A DNA stretch of 64,000 nucleotides from Prunus persica (taxonomy: Eukaryota; Streptophyta; Magnoliopsida; Rosales; Rosaceae), in contig NC_034010.1 in NCBI RefSeq assembly GCF_000346465.2, positions 28,374,787 to 28,438,786 on the forward strand, given 5' to 3'. The notes below the pieces were generated by a model. It ran no database searches, was not told the origin of the DNA, and worked only from the letters and a program-made list of their open reading frames with translations. Below, piece after piece: positions 1 through 10,990 of this stretch (its first letter is position 1; each line of letters starts with the position of its first letter). Both the position numbers and the translations under genes were made by a program.

Positions 1-2048
1 GGAAGAGTATGTTCATTTGGTGATGGAGCTTTGTGCAGGAGGGGAGCTTTTCCACCAGTTAGAGAAGCATGGAAGATTCTCTGAGTCTGATGCCAGGGTT
101 CTCTTTAGGCATCTGATTCAGGTAGTTTTATATTGTCATGAAAATGGGGTTGTTCATAGAGATTTGAAGCCAGAGAACATCCTATTGGCCACAAAAGCCT
201 CCTCATCTCCAATTAAATTGGCAGATTTTGGTCTTGCAACGTACATCAAGCCTGGTACTTCCATACTTCTTTACTTTTTGATGATTTGCTTTTTTTGTTT
301 TGTATTTAAATTTTCTGCAAACTTTGTGTTCAGTCAGATGTTTGACAATATTTTGGTTGAAGCAGGGGAAAGTTTGCATGGGTTAGTAGGCAGTCCATTT
401 TATATAGCTCCTGAGGTACTTGCAGGGAGCTATAACCAGGCTGCGGATGTTTGGAGTGCAGGGGTTATTCTTTACATTCTTCTAAGTGGAATGCCACCAT
501 TTTGGGGAAAGACAAAATCACGGATATTTGATGCTGTTAGGACAGCTGATCTGAGGTTCCCATCTGATCGCTGGGATCGTATTACTGAATCAGCTAAGGA
601 TCTGATTAGAGGAATGCTCTCTACAGATGCTTCACGAAGGCTCACTGCTCAGCAGGTTTTAGGTAGGTCAAATGCGACCATGTGCACGCACACAAAGTTT
701 ACTGAAATGCTATAACTGTCAAATCCGGACGTCCCATTTTTGTATTCTGGTTGGCATATTTGGAATGTGGAAGGTAATAATTGGATGATTGTTAATATAT
801 TATCAAATTCTCTAAGATGATCTTTATTAGAAGAACCAAAGGAATTATCCATTTATATTGACTGTAACATTAACAAAGATGGTTGGTAGAGGGTTTGGAA
901 CTTTGGAGAAGGCCTACTCTTAGGTTAATGCTTATATAAAGATACATGTCATCTTTTTGTGGTCATTCATGAATACATGCAAAAATATAGTGGTTATAAA
1001 TTGATACAAGATTGGAGTAAAATAGACCTTTGATCCTTGCTATTTATCTACACACTGTAGTTCTTCTGAGAAAGCAACATAGTATTATTATGGACAGATT
1101 TTGCATCAATGACTTTTCTTAACTCTGTACTCTGTGGTTTACTGGCGAAGTAATGCAGTTTATCTGTGCACTTGACTAATCTAGTAGGCTTCAAGTCCAA
1201 GAGATGCAACCCTTATGTTTCTTGTTTCTTCTTTCAACTCATTATATAATTACTCTGTTTTTTTTAAATAAAAAACTCATTATCTAATTACTCCGTGGTC
1301 TTTGTGAACTTTCCTTTTGTAGATCATCCTTGGATGAGTAGTCAACTGAGTCAGTGTGAAAGTGTAGGCTGTGACAATGGTAGCTCATTCTCTACCTCAT
1401 TTATGTCCAGGAGTCGGGACATCAGCTTTGGGACTGGATCACCTAGTATATGTGATGCCCAGTCACCTGCATTTACTTGCAGGTCATCTTTTTCTTCTTT
1501 CATGGCGGAACCATTTACTCCATGCATAGCATCCAGTGGGTTTTCATTCTGCGGCAATGGTGATTCTAATGGTTTGGAATTCTCCTCGCCTGTTCCCTCA
1601 ATGCCAAGCTTTGCATTCTTCAGCCCTGGCTCTTTGGTTGAGGAAAGTAGTTGTGCGTTAGAGTTCTCAGCCAGCATTTCCAGAGTAGACGCAATTCATG
1701 GAGGTATTTTGGGTTACTTTTTCTTGCTCCCTGCACCAGTATCATAGAAATCCCATCTCAATCGTATCAATGTATTGTGATGCAGAGACAAATGCAGGGA
1801 AGCTGCTCTTATTGCCAAATTCCCTTTCATTTGGACTTGAAGCTAGAGAAATGGTTAACAAACCAGTGGAAGCTAAAAGGACAGGTGGAACAATTGGATC
1901 CAGGACATCAGCTATTCACAGCAAGAGGAACCGTACAATCGGACTTGGTGAGCGTGAACAACTAGATTTCATGGTGACCGAATCAATCATTCGTTGGTCG
2001 TCATGCACACATCTTCCTACTTCTCTTAGATCTTCTCTTGTCTGTTAA
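1..2048 (+). CDS. PEPKR2: PEPKR2-like Ser/Thr protein kinase, 3' part
   Basis: Calcium-independent kinase of the CDPK/PEPC-kinase-related group. The 5' end lies outside the window, and the open frame already runs from base 2 (EEYVHLVMELCAGG). Exons read as 1-254, 366-662, 1323-1703 and 1786-2048, giving 397 residues with TAA at 2046-2048. All junctions keep frame and are GT-AG. Visible kinase motifs are HRDLKPEN (subdomain VIb), DFGLA (VII, split from the rest by the first intron), a GSPFYIAPE activation segment, DVWSAGVILYILLSG (IX) and the DHPWM end of the catalytic domain. The tail after it is Ser-rich, lacks EF hands, and carries a basic segment (SKRNR) near the end. Missing EF hands and tail length fit PEPKR2 (Arabidopsis AT1G12680, recalled) rather than a CDPK. 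The family is confident; the exact orthologue is fairly confident. Confidence 0.88.
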
Positions 2049-3423
2049 TTGTGTGGACCTGAAACAGTAAAAGATAAGGTGGAGGGGGTCGTGATGAAAT
2101 ATTATGGTTTGCAGAAATCAAGGTGCTCATGTGAAGTTTTTGATCCTCTATATTGTATCAAGTCCACATGCCTCCATTCAGCTGATTCCTAATGCGTAGT
2201 GCCAATTTTCATGTTACTTTCAAGTAGCTGGGGGTATGATGATAGGTGTCTTCCTGATACAGAGAGTGAATTTTGGATTTTACTGGTAGGTAGGAAGAGT
2301 AACAGATAAGGTGGAGGCTTCTGGTGAAGTATTAATATTATGGTGTGCAGAAATTAAGAGGCTCGTGTGAAGTTTATGAGCTAATGTGTTGGATCATCAT
2401 GCTGATTCCTGATGTTTAGTGCCACTTTTCATATTGGTTGCAAGTAGGTGGTATGATGAGATTGATGTTTCCTGAGATGGTGAGTTGATTTTGTTTTTCA
2501 GCGGTAGGTAGGAAGAGTGCTGAGTTGTGGCTAATGAGCTTGGCCCTTTTGTATAAAGTAATTGTTTACAGAATGCTTTCCGAGTCGTATGATATATATC
2601 TATTGGGGGTTTTCTGTTCTTTTCTTCTTTCTTCCTATATATCAGTTTCATCTGTGAATAGTAAATTATTGATCCCAATAGTTGTAGGTTTCTGTTTTTT
2701 TTTTTCCTCTCTTGGCTTTGAATAACAATTTTCATGTTTGGGTTATTATTCTTCTGGATAAATTAAAGCCAAGTGATTTGGAGTGTGAATGCTAGAATGA
2801 ATGGGTCTGGGTCTGGCAAATTAAAGGGCTTTCAAGAAGATATCTGCATTATCACCTGTCTGTTAGAGTGGAACACAACACTCATTTCACTAATTAAGCA
2901 AAGAAACACCATCTCATATTATTTATGCCCTTCTACCCCTACTTTAGGAGACAGCAATCTACCATTATCATCTATTGGCTTGCCCCATAGAAAAGATGAT
3001 TATTTTATCATAACCAAAAACTATTAAAATTAATTATCAATAAAAGCTTGATTTGACTTTTAATCTTTTTTTATCTCGAATAAACTTGAAGTTATTTGCA
3101 TAACGTAAGTATTATAAGTTGACCAAGGCCATGAGCATCCATCCATTACCAAATTTGATTTTTTTTTATTCTTTCTTTTCTTTGGGCGGTCAGTCACCCA
3201 AATTGGGGTTGTGTTTCTAGAACAAATCTCCAACAGATGACGCTTGTCCATGCATGTGTCAATTGCACAACCAGTCATCATAAAGGATAAGGTTTAGACT
3301 CAAAACCAGCCTCAAGTTTTGCAATACATAAAAAAGTGGGGCAGAAAAAAACGATTAAAAAATAAAAGGGACTAGCTTTCAGTTAATTCTACCTTCACAA
3401 CACACAAGAGAAGTACCCGCCAA
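2049..3423 (+). other. PEPKR2 3' UTR and intergenic spacer with tandem duplication
   Basis: No gene is visible. The first part is probably the kinase 3' UTR. It holds an imperfect direct duplication of about 220-230 bp: the block at about 2066-2297 recurs at about 2298-2520. Anchors are agataaggtgga (2072 and 2304), gctgattcct (2181 and 2401) and ggtaggtaggaagag (2285 and 2503). From about 2740 to 3400 the sequence is unremarkable AT-rich DNA leading into the promoter of the next gene. Confidence 0.7.
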
Positions 3424-4279
3424 ATGGGGTGCAGGATAAACAACTCAAATCCTCCTCCAGTTCTTTGGAAATTCTCAACACAAAGGCAAAGGCCTATAAC
3501 AAAAACCATCTCCTTCTCTTCCCCTTCCAACAGTCAAAACCAACAAGAACTTGCTCCCATCACTGCAGCCACTCAAACCCAACACCCAAAATCGAAACTT
3601 TATACTGTTAAGTTCAGGACTTTGAGTGCCTGCAAGCTTGGCATATCCATATATCCAGACTTTGAATACAATGCTGAAGGTGGGAAGGGAACTGGGTCTG
3701 GTGCCAAGGTCGCAGAAAGCAACTTGAGCGATGAAGTTTCGGTGTCATTTGATCTTGAAACACTCTACATCCCACCATTGAAGAGTGCAACAACAAGGTT
3801 CTTGGGACTGCCATTGCCACCATTTTTAAAGATTGACATTGTCCCCGAGCTCTTCAGTGGGAGCATCAATCAAGAATCTGGCCAGGTAAAAAAAAGGAAC
3901 AAAAACAAAAAGCTTCAACAAAAACCATTGTGGCATCCTTCAAATTCAGCTATATATTCATTTCATGACCAATTTATTTGGTATTTGGTATTTGGTATTG
4001 TTGTGTTTGTAGGTTGATCTTGAATTCGAGGCAAAGTTCTGGTTTTCTGTAGGGAGTATCTATAAGGCGGCTCCGCTGCTGGTGAAAACGGTCTTGACAT
4101 CTGAAGAATCAAAAGGATCAATAAAAAGTGGAAAAGGCAAGAGGTTGGATGAACAAGGAAAGTGCAGATTGGTTGGGGTGGCAACTGTTGATCCTATTGA
4201 TGACTTTCTGATTAACTCCTTCCTTGGCCTACCCACTGAATGCCTTGCCGACCTCAATGCTATCATTTCCTTGTCTTAG
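3424..4279 (+). CDS. Conserved plant protein of unknown function, probably plastid-targeted
   Basis: Two exons, 3424-3885 and 4013-4279, join in frame at CAG|GTT and encode 242 residues. The start ATG has an A at -3 and a G at +4. The first 55 residues are rich in Ser, Thr, Asn, Gln and Pro with few acidic residues, like a chloroplast transit peptide. The remainder is a compact domain with the segments LETLYIPPLKSATTRFLGLP, PPFLKIDIVPELFSG, VDLEFEAKFWFSVGSIYKA and VGVATVDPIDDFLINSFLGL. The even spread of conserved-looking hydrophobic and Gly/Pro positions, one clean intron and good start context support a real gene. I do not recognise a named family or a catalytic motif. It lies head-on against the ABC transporter gene, whose stop codon is 563 bp downstream. 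Confidence 0.8.
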
Positions 4280-4350
4280 TTCTTAGTGGTTTCAAGAGAG
4301 ACAATCATTCCTTTTTCTGTAGTAATTTTGCATAATCAAAGCCAAAGGAA

Positions 4351-4403
<53 letters not shown>

Positions 4404-4841
4404 CAACACTGAAAATCACGTTTTTTCTCTAAATTTCGAAAAAATTACCCACTACATAGGTTGGGTTGCATACAGAATTTATACTGATTCCTCTAATGAT
4501 GATTATTAAAATTTATATCTGTGAGTATTACATAGCCTTACACTAAAATGTAGCTGAATTTGACTGTTTTAACAAGTGCTGATAACAAAACTTATAGCTA
4601 TTTTATGATGTTCTTTTTTCTTTTTCCTGTGTTGTTATCGTTCTCTTTCTGCAACTATATAAACATCATTTGCTTTAAGAAATGGTTCTGTGACTTCTGT
4701 CCCCTGCATGATGAAATGAGAACTCAGCATGGAAGTAAATATGCTGCCAGAACAAAGAAGCAGCGATACCATGTATAGTGTATAGTTGTACAACTCACTT
4801 GTATGCTCCGTCATTGGGGACATGTCTAAGCATTTTCCAAA
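4280..4841. other. Convergent 3' spacer with (AT)n(AG)n microsatellite
   Basis: Spacer between two convergent genes. It holds a compound microsatellite, (AT)10 followed by (AG)15, at 4351-4400, probably in or next to the 3' UTR of the upstream gene. The rest is AT-rich sequence expected to contain both polyadenylation regions. Nothing else is seen. Confidence 0.75.
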
Positions 4842-7800
4842 TCATTCAAATGCCAGCCTTTGAGTGCCAACCAATGAAGCATATTGACCTTTCTTAGCCA
4901 ATAATTCGGAGTGTGTACCGAGTTCTGCTATCCTCCCATCAGAACACAGTGCAATTTGATGGGCATTCTGAACCGTGCTTAATCGGTGAGCAATCACCAA
5001 TGTTGTCCTTCGCTTCATCAGATGGTTCAGTGCACCCTGGACTAGGCGCTCACTAATTGCATCCAATGCACTGGTGGCCTGTGGAAAATAACTTCAACAA
5101 ATGAAGCGTAAATCGAGGTTTGGGCTTAGAAAATTCTAATGCTAAAAATAAAAGCTTTCAAAACAACAGGGAAGCACAATGACGAGACTTTGATGTATCC
5201 AGATTCATTTGTTACCAATATCAGGATCGGAATCAAGTTTGTTGTTTGGAACTAGAGTATAGAAGCAATAAAAACAAACAATGCTTTACCTCGTCAAGTA
5301 TCAGGATTGGGGCATTCTTAAGCAGAGCTCTTGCAATAGCGATTCTCTGCAGATTGAAGACAAGAACAGAAAACTATCAAGTTTCGCCACCTCCCTAACT
5401 TTCTCCCTCTCTCTCAACTGATTTTTCATACCTGCCTCTGGCCACCACTAAGTAGGCCTCCACGTTCACCAACTAGTGTATCATAACCCTTCAAAATCAA
5501 AATAAGCATTTCGTAAAAAAAAAAACCCAGGAACAAGCACAGTAAACACAACATATTTGAAAGACAACCAACCTGTGGAAGTGAAATAATAAATTCATGA
5601 GCATTTGCAGCTTTTGCGGCCTTGATCACGTCATCCTTGGATACATGATCATCTGGAAGCCCATAAGCAATATTTTCTCCAACAGACACCGAAAAGAGAA
5701 CAGGTTCCTGTATCATTTATAAATGAAGAAAATGGTTCCAAAGAATAATCAATATTCAGTATCTCTTAGCTCATATTCATATTCGTTTTGGGTTGGATAG
5801 GTTTGACAACAATACCCAACTGAACCAAGAGCAAGCATTTCACTAGACTTACCCAACCAAACATTAAGTCTTGGTCCTACCACCAACCCAACCCAAGCTC
5901 AAGCATCAAATGTAGTTGAGCTATGTTTGGACCCAGAAAAGGAAGGCTACCAAGTTTGGACATGAGAAAATAAAAGTTCATAGAATGCTTTAGGGAAACT
6001 ATCATTGATCTAAATAGATGCACATTCCTCATAAAAGAATCTCAATATGCAGTCATAAAGTATAGGTATGCAAAACATAGGTTAGTTCCTTGATTGGGTG
6101 GTATAATGACCAAAATCAGTCAAGACCACACCACAAGTTGTCACCCCACAACTAATGAAAGACAAAAGGAACCTGAAACTACCAATCCAAGGAAACTTGG
6201 ATGGTTACATGTGGTCTACAATCTGCAGCACAAGTATTTTCACCACTAGAATTGGATGCTCAGGTAATCAAGTATGAGAAGAACCAAGGGTAAGAAAATA
6301 TAACGCGAGAATTATCCAAAGCGTAAAGTGTTATAACAGATGTATGGGGATTTGAGAAATTACTTGATTCACTAAAGAGACAATCTGTGCCCATTCACTC
6401 TTGTCAAATGTTCGGACATCCTCTCCTGCAACTGTTATACGACCACTATTTGGCTGCAGAAGTTAGACATTTAGCTTATTTATAGGTTTCATCCGCTCAA
6501 GACAAATAAACCAAAATTGATGCCTAAAACATATAAAGAGAAGAAAAGCAAACCTCATAGAAACGTGCCAATAGCTGCACAATAGTACTTTTTCCTGCAC
6601 CGCTTGGGCCCACTAGAGCAGTTACAGTTCCACATTTTAGCGTTAGATTTAGACCATTTAAAATTTCAACATCAGGTCTCAAGGGATAAGAGAAATGCAC
6701 ATCTGGATAACAAAATCAGGTTACTCATTAGCACATTGGAACACTATTTATGCATAATCAGACAGAGATAATTCCTCCCTCATGATAAAAATTATCATGA
6801 CAACTTAATTTACAACGCAATTGGTATTAGAACCCATGAAAAGCAAGCAGATCATGTTAATAACTACATGGGCTTATTAGATGGTATATATTATAACCAA
6901 AACCACAGTGAGGAATAAACAAAAAAAGAAAAGTTGGTAATCACTGCACTTTAAAGACAATGCATCCATACCTTCAAGACAAACATCACCAGACCACGCT
7001 AAGCGACTAATGTTACTAGCTGACTTCAGAGCTGACATGTAACGTGTATTTACTGACTGATTTTTCTCACTTGAACCATCAATGAGGAACAATCTGTAAT
7101 TTTCATCAAGTAATTTCTTTTGTTGCATCTCCCTTTCTAAACCATAAGCAAGGGATTCATCAATTTCTACCCCAGACAAAACAGAGTTAATCCTCTCCAC
7201 AGCAGCAAAAGTTCCACGAAGATCTCCAAAAGTATTAACCAGGCCTTGAACCTAGTTAGCTCAGACACTTAGAAAAAGCATTGAGAGGATGGAAATAGTA
7301 ATAAGGTAAACATACAAAAGAAACTTACTCACAGCGAAAGTTAATGTGAACGTGTAACCAATAAAAGAAGCCACAGTTCCAACAGAGAGTTCACCCTGCA
7401 AGCAGGAAAAAATTAGCAAAATATGAATTTAGATCAATCGTAGCTGAAACCATGAAATGTTCTGCCCAATTGGTTGCTGACAAAATGAGGTAGTGCGAAC
7501 ACAGATGAATAAATGATGGGAGATGAGGGACTGAATCTGAATTAAGCTTTAGAAGGGTCACAAGTGCTTACCGCCTTGACTTTGCTTCCTCCAAGACAAT
7601 ATAAGGCCATTAGAGATATATAAACAACAACTCTAGTCAAAGATTCATTAAGGGATTTAAAAGTCCCGAGCTTTATTCCACTGCTCTGGTAAGCTAGCAC
7701 CTGCCAAGCTCATGAAGAATATGCTAAGTGCATTGAATGGCTTTCCTTTACAAGAAAAAACATTCACCAGCTTGTATTACTTTACCTGTCTGCCAAACAT

Positions 7801-10084
7801 TAACATCTGGCGCTTTTCCCCACCGAAGGATCTTACCTGCAACAGCATGTCGTTACCAATATAATGATCAAGTGCACACGATCTTAAACCACACTCAATT
7901 GTGAATGACAAAGATTGGCTTCTGTGGCTGATAAAGAAATTATTGTGTAACCAAGAATTTCAAAAAACTTACAGTGCGTATGGCAGAAAATGTTTCTGTC
8001 ACACAATCAGATATGGATGCTTGAGCTAATCCATAAGCCTTGAAAACAGGCACAGTTGATCTCTTGTATACAGCTTCAGAAAATTGATAATAGTCATAAT
8101 CAGTGAAAAGAAAATGTTTCAACAACATACCATATTTCCCACCTACAGGCTACAATGAACATTAGGCAACCATCAAAAGGACAAATACTGGCAGTATTGG
8201 AAGATGTGAAGAACCTAATCTGATACAATTGGCAATTTCAGATACTAATATAAACAACTACTATTTGTGAAATATCACAAATTAGGAGCTGGTTATGATG
8301 TATAAAGTATTCCAAATCTTAGAACAAAAAGTCAATAATCCGACTTGTATTTCTGGTATCTTTTACCCCACTTCCAAAGGAAGCTTAAAACATGACAAAA
8401 ATGATGATAGTTCAACCGTGGTGCTTGTTACTTCTACTGTAACCTATGCAAGAATCAATTTTAAAACAATCATGAAAGTAATTATAAAGCTCTATAGTTC
8501 CGTGAGATTTTCTACAATGAAAGCAAATGAAGAGATCCACAACCATCCTCATGTGAGGAAAAGCATACAATATCAATTTCAAAACAGTCTTGAAGATAAG
8601 ATAAATACCAACTAAAATAGACACGGTGAGCATCAGCACAGCCAGGATTGGTGCAAGTTGGGGAGCCAAAGCAAATAGTATGCATATTGTCCCGATAACC
8701 TACAAGGCACAAAGAAAACAGGAGATGTATACTTGAGAACATGAGTGATAAATGGAAAACGAATCCGCCAATAAGATTCTGCTGCAAAGGGTTACTTCTT
8801 AATTTCCATTTTGTAATACAACAATTTGATTCATATAATTGTCACAAACACATTTGGAAGCAATCACATGATGTCAGTAAAGTAAATCTGAAAATCAATA
8901 AACCTTTTAGTGCTCTGGTGGTGAAAACTGAGTGAATTTCAAGATAATCAAAACCAGGTATCGCATGCGTAAATGGAGGCAACATAAAGCTCACTTGTAC
9001 TTGGTGTAGAGTTGCTTGCCTCAGTAAGTGCCCTGAATCCACGGTCCCTGGAAATGTTTTCGCTCACAACGCTTTTAATAGAACCCAAATCGGATGTTAA
9101 CAACCCCGTCAGTTCACCAACCTACATGGAGCAAATCCAACTCAATCAAAAAGTAGAAAATAGATGGTATCATATACAATCCTCAAATAAAAACGTGACC
9201 TGAACACACATAATTTAAAATTAAAATAATAACATTAAAGGTCAACATACATACCTTGTAACGGTCAAAAAACTCGACCTGCAGGGATGAACAAAAGAAC
9301 AAACCAGTATCACAAATTAAGGAGAGAGAGTTCAAGTTTGTATTAATTAACACTACTGCAAATGAAATAACTGAACTTTACCTTTTGAATCAAAACCCTT
9401 CCAAAAATCTGAGCTCTGAGTGTGGACATAACCTTTTCCCAAATAGTATTCAGGTTAACAACGAAAATTACTGTTAAAATTGGCTCCAAAACATACAAAA
9501 CACCAACTTTACTCAGCAGTTTCCACAATGGCCCTGGCCTCCTCCCAATGAGTACTTCGAAAAACCGCCCTAAACAAAAAACAAGTCAAATACATCGATT
9601 TCTTTCCGTTCTTTACATTCATTTTTTCTCGCCAACCAAACAAAACATATAGAAAATATGAAAATTTGAAGTGAAATTCTCTCTCTCTCGCTTTCGTTCT
9701 GTTAGTACCTGAAAATATGGGCATTGAGAGAGTGCAAGCGCTGCAGCCAATGAGGGCGAAAGCCGAGATGGCGAGCCTGAGTTTGTGCTTGAGCAGAAGG
9801 CTCAACAAGAGCCCCCAGCTAATCACGCTCGGGGACTGGCCCTTGGAGTCCGGCCCATCGATTTTCGGGTCGGGCTCGCTGACAATCGGGTCGGAGGCGG
9901 GCCCAGACACGTAGGCGAAGGAGGCGGTGATGGTCTTTGGCGGCGGCGGCTTCGGGAGACGATAGTGTGAGAAGCGCGGGAAGGGATGTGATTGGATGAG
10001 AGAGAACAGCGCGAGTTGCGGTTTGACTGTACGGCTGGGCGTTGAGACGAGAGTCGGGGGAAGAGGGAGTGTTAGAGAGGTCAT
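4842..10084 (-). CDS. ABCB28: Plastid half-size ABC transporter, ABCB28/NAP8-like
   Basis: Sixteen exons on the minus strand (high to low): 10084-9709, 9569-9382, 9278-9255 (24-bp micro-exon), 9121-9020, 8699-8609, 8073-7973, 7836-7786, 7700-7572, 7395-7333, 7251-6972, 6702-6554, 6453-6364, 5707-5573, 5488-5432, 5346-5290 and 5078-4842. They give 709 residues, close to the roughly 714 I recall for Arabidopsis ABCB28. The N-terminus is Ser/Pro/Leu-rich and acid-poor, like a plastid transit peptide. A single multi-helix membrane domain follows (about residues 95-400). The nucleotide-binding domain has Walker [10 protein letters not shown] (500-508), Q-loop Q548, signature LSGGQ (606-610), Walker B ILILDE (626-631) and H-loop His662, so the ATPase looks intact. 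One membrane plus one ATPase domain means it must dimerise. The intron after the fourth exon starts with GC (AG|GCAAGC). The substrate cannot be read from the sequence. Confidence 0.93.
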
Positions 10085-10813
10085 GGCTGTTGCTCTGTTG
10101 GTGCTGCTCTCTACTCGAGAGATTGTGTATCGATCAATGGATACAATAGGAAAGCTCCGGCGAGTACAACAAGTAACAAGATATGAGGCTGATTGAAGGG
10201 AGATGTAGAAGATTCATGCGCGATTTGGAGCACCAACAGATTGCTTCTTGGCAATGGGAATGCGAGATAACGGTAAAAATAATTTGGGAACAATATCTTT
10301 CATCCCCACGCGCGAAACTACCAAAGTATCTCTATCTAACAGGCTGGCAGGGCTCGCTCCAAAACCTTTTTTTTTTTTTTTTTTTTTCTCTATTTTAAGA
10401 AATGTGAAATTAAACAAACTCAATTTCATATTAGAAAAAAAAAAATCTTGGCTTTAGGTCATACAATAATACAATATAAATAAATTGATCGATTTTTTAC
10501 CATATACAGTCTCATGTTCAGTGCTTCACGAGCAAAACAGAGACTAGAAAAAGAAAAGGAAAATAAAAAAGAAAGCTGGAGAGAGAGAGAGAGAGATAAT
10601 AGAATAGAGGGAAAGACAGCATCAGCACGTCCAGTGTCACCCACGTGTCTCCTCGAGAATCGCCAAGAGTTGAGACCCTCACGAGATTCTGGTCTCCGCC
10701 CCATCGCCTCGATTCACCACCCCCAACCAAGCCCCCCAAAACCACAACAACAACAACAAAACTCAACTCAACTCGCTCACTAACTCCGTCCGTCCTCAGT
10801 GAAGCTCTCTCCT

Positions 10814-10862
<49 letters not shown>

Positions 10863-10990
10863 TTCTCTGAGAACTGCTCTGAGAGTCCGTGGGAGCCAAC
10901 CAGTCGCATCTCCACACGAACATTCCTCGCCGGCTCTAGAACCCTCTAGAAGACCACCTTCTCTGTTGACTTTCTGCTTCCCAGAATCAG
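10085..10990. promoter_or_regulatory. Divergent promoter between ABCB28-like and PGAP3-like genes
   Basis: The two start codons are 906 bp apart and point away from each other, so the interval must hold both promoters and 5' UTRs. A bHLH/bZIP-type core, CCACGTGT, lies near 10640-10650. A long (CT)n tract at 10816-10859 probably sits in the 5' UTR of the plus-strand gene and is a candidate GAGA-element site. A T-run of about 18 at 10369-10387 separates the two halves. No obvious TATA box is seen close to either start. Confidence 0.6.
10816..10859 (+). repeat. (CT)n microsatellite in PGAP3-like 5' leader
   Basis: An uninterrupted CT dinucleotide run of about 22 units lies 130 bp upstream of the ATG. 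Pyrimidine tracts are frequent in plant 5' leaders, where they can act as core-promoter Y patches or BBR/BPC-binding GAGA elements. That role is inferred here. Confidence 0.85.
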
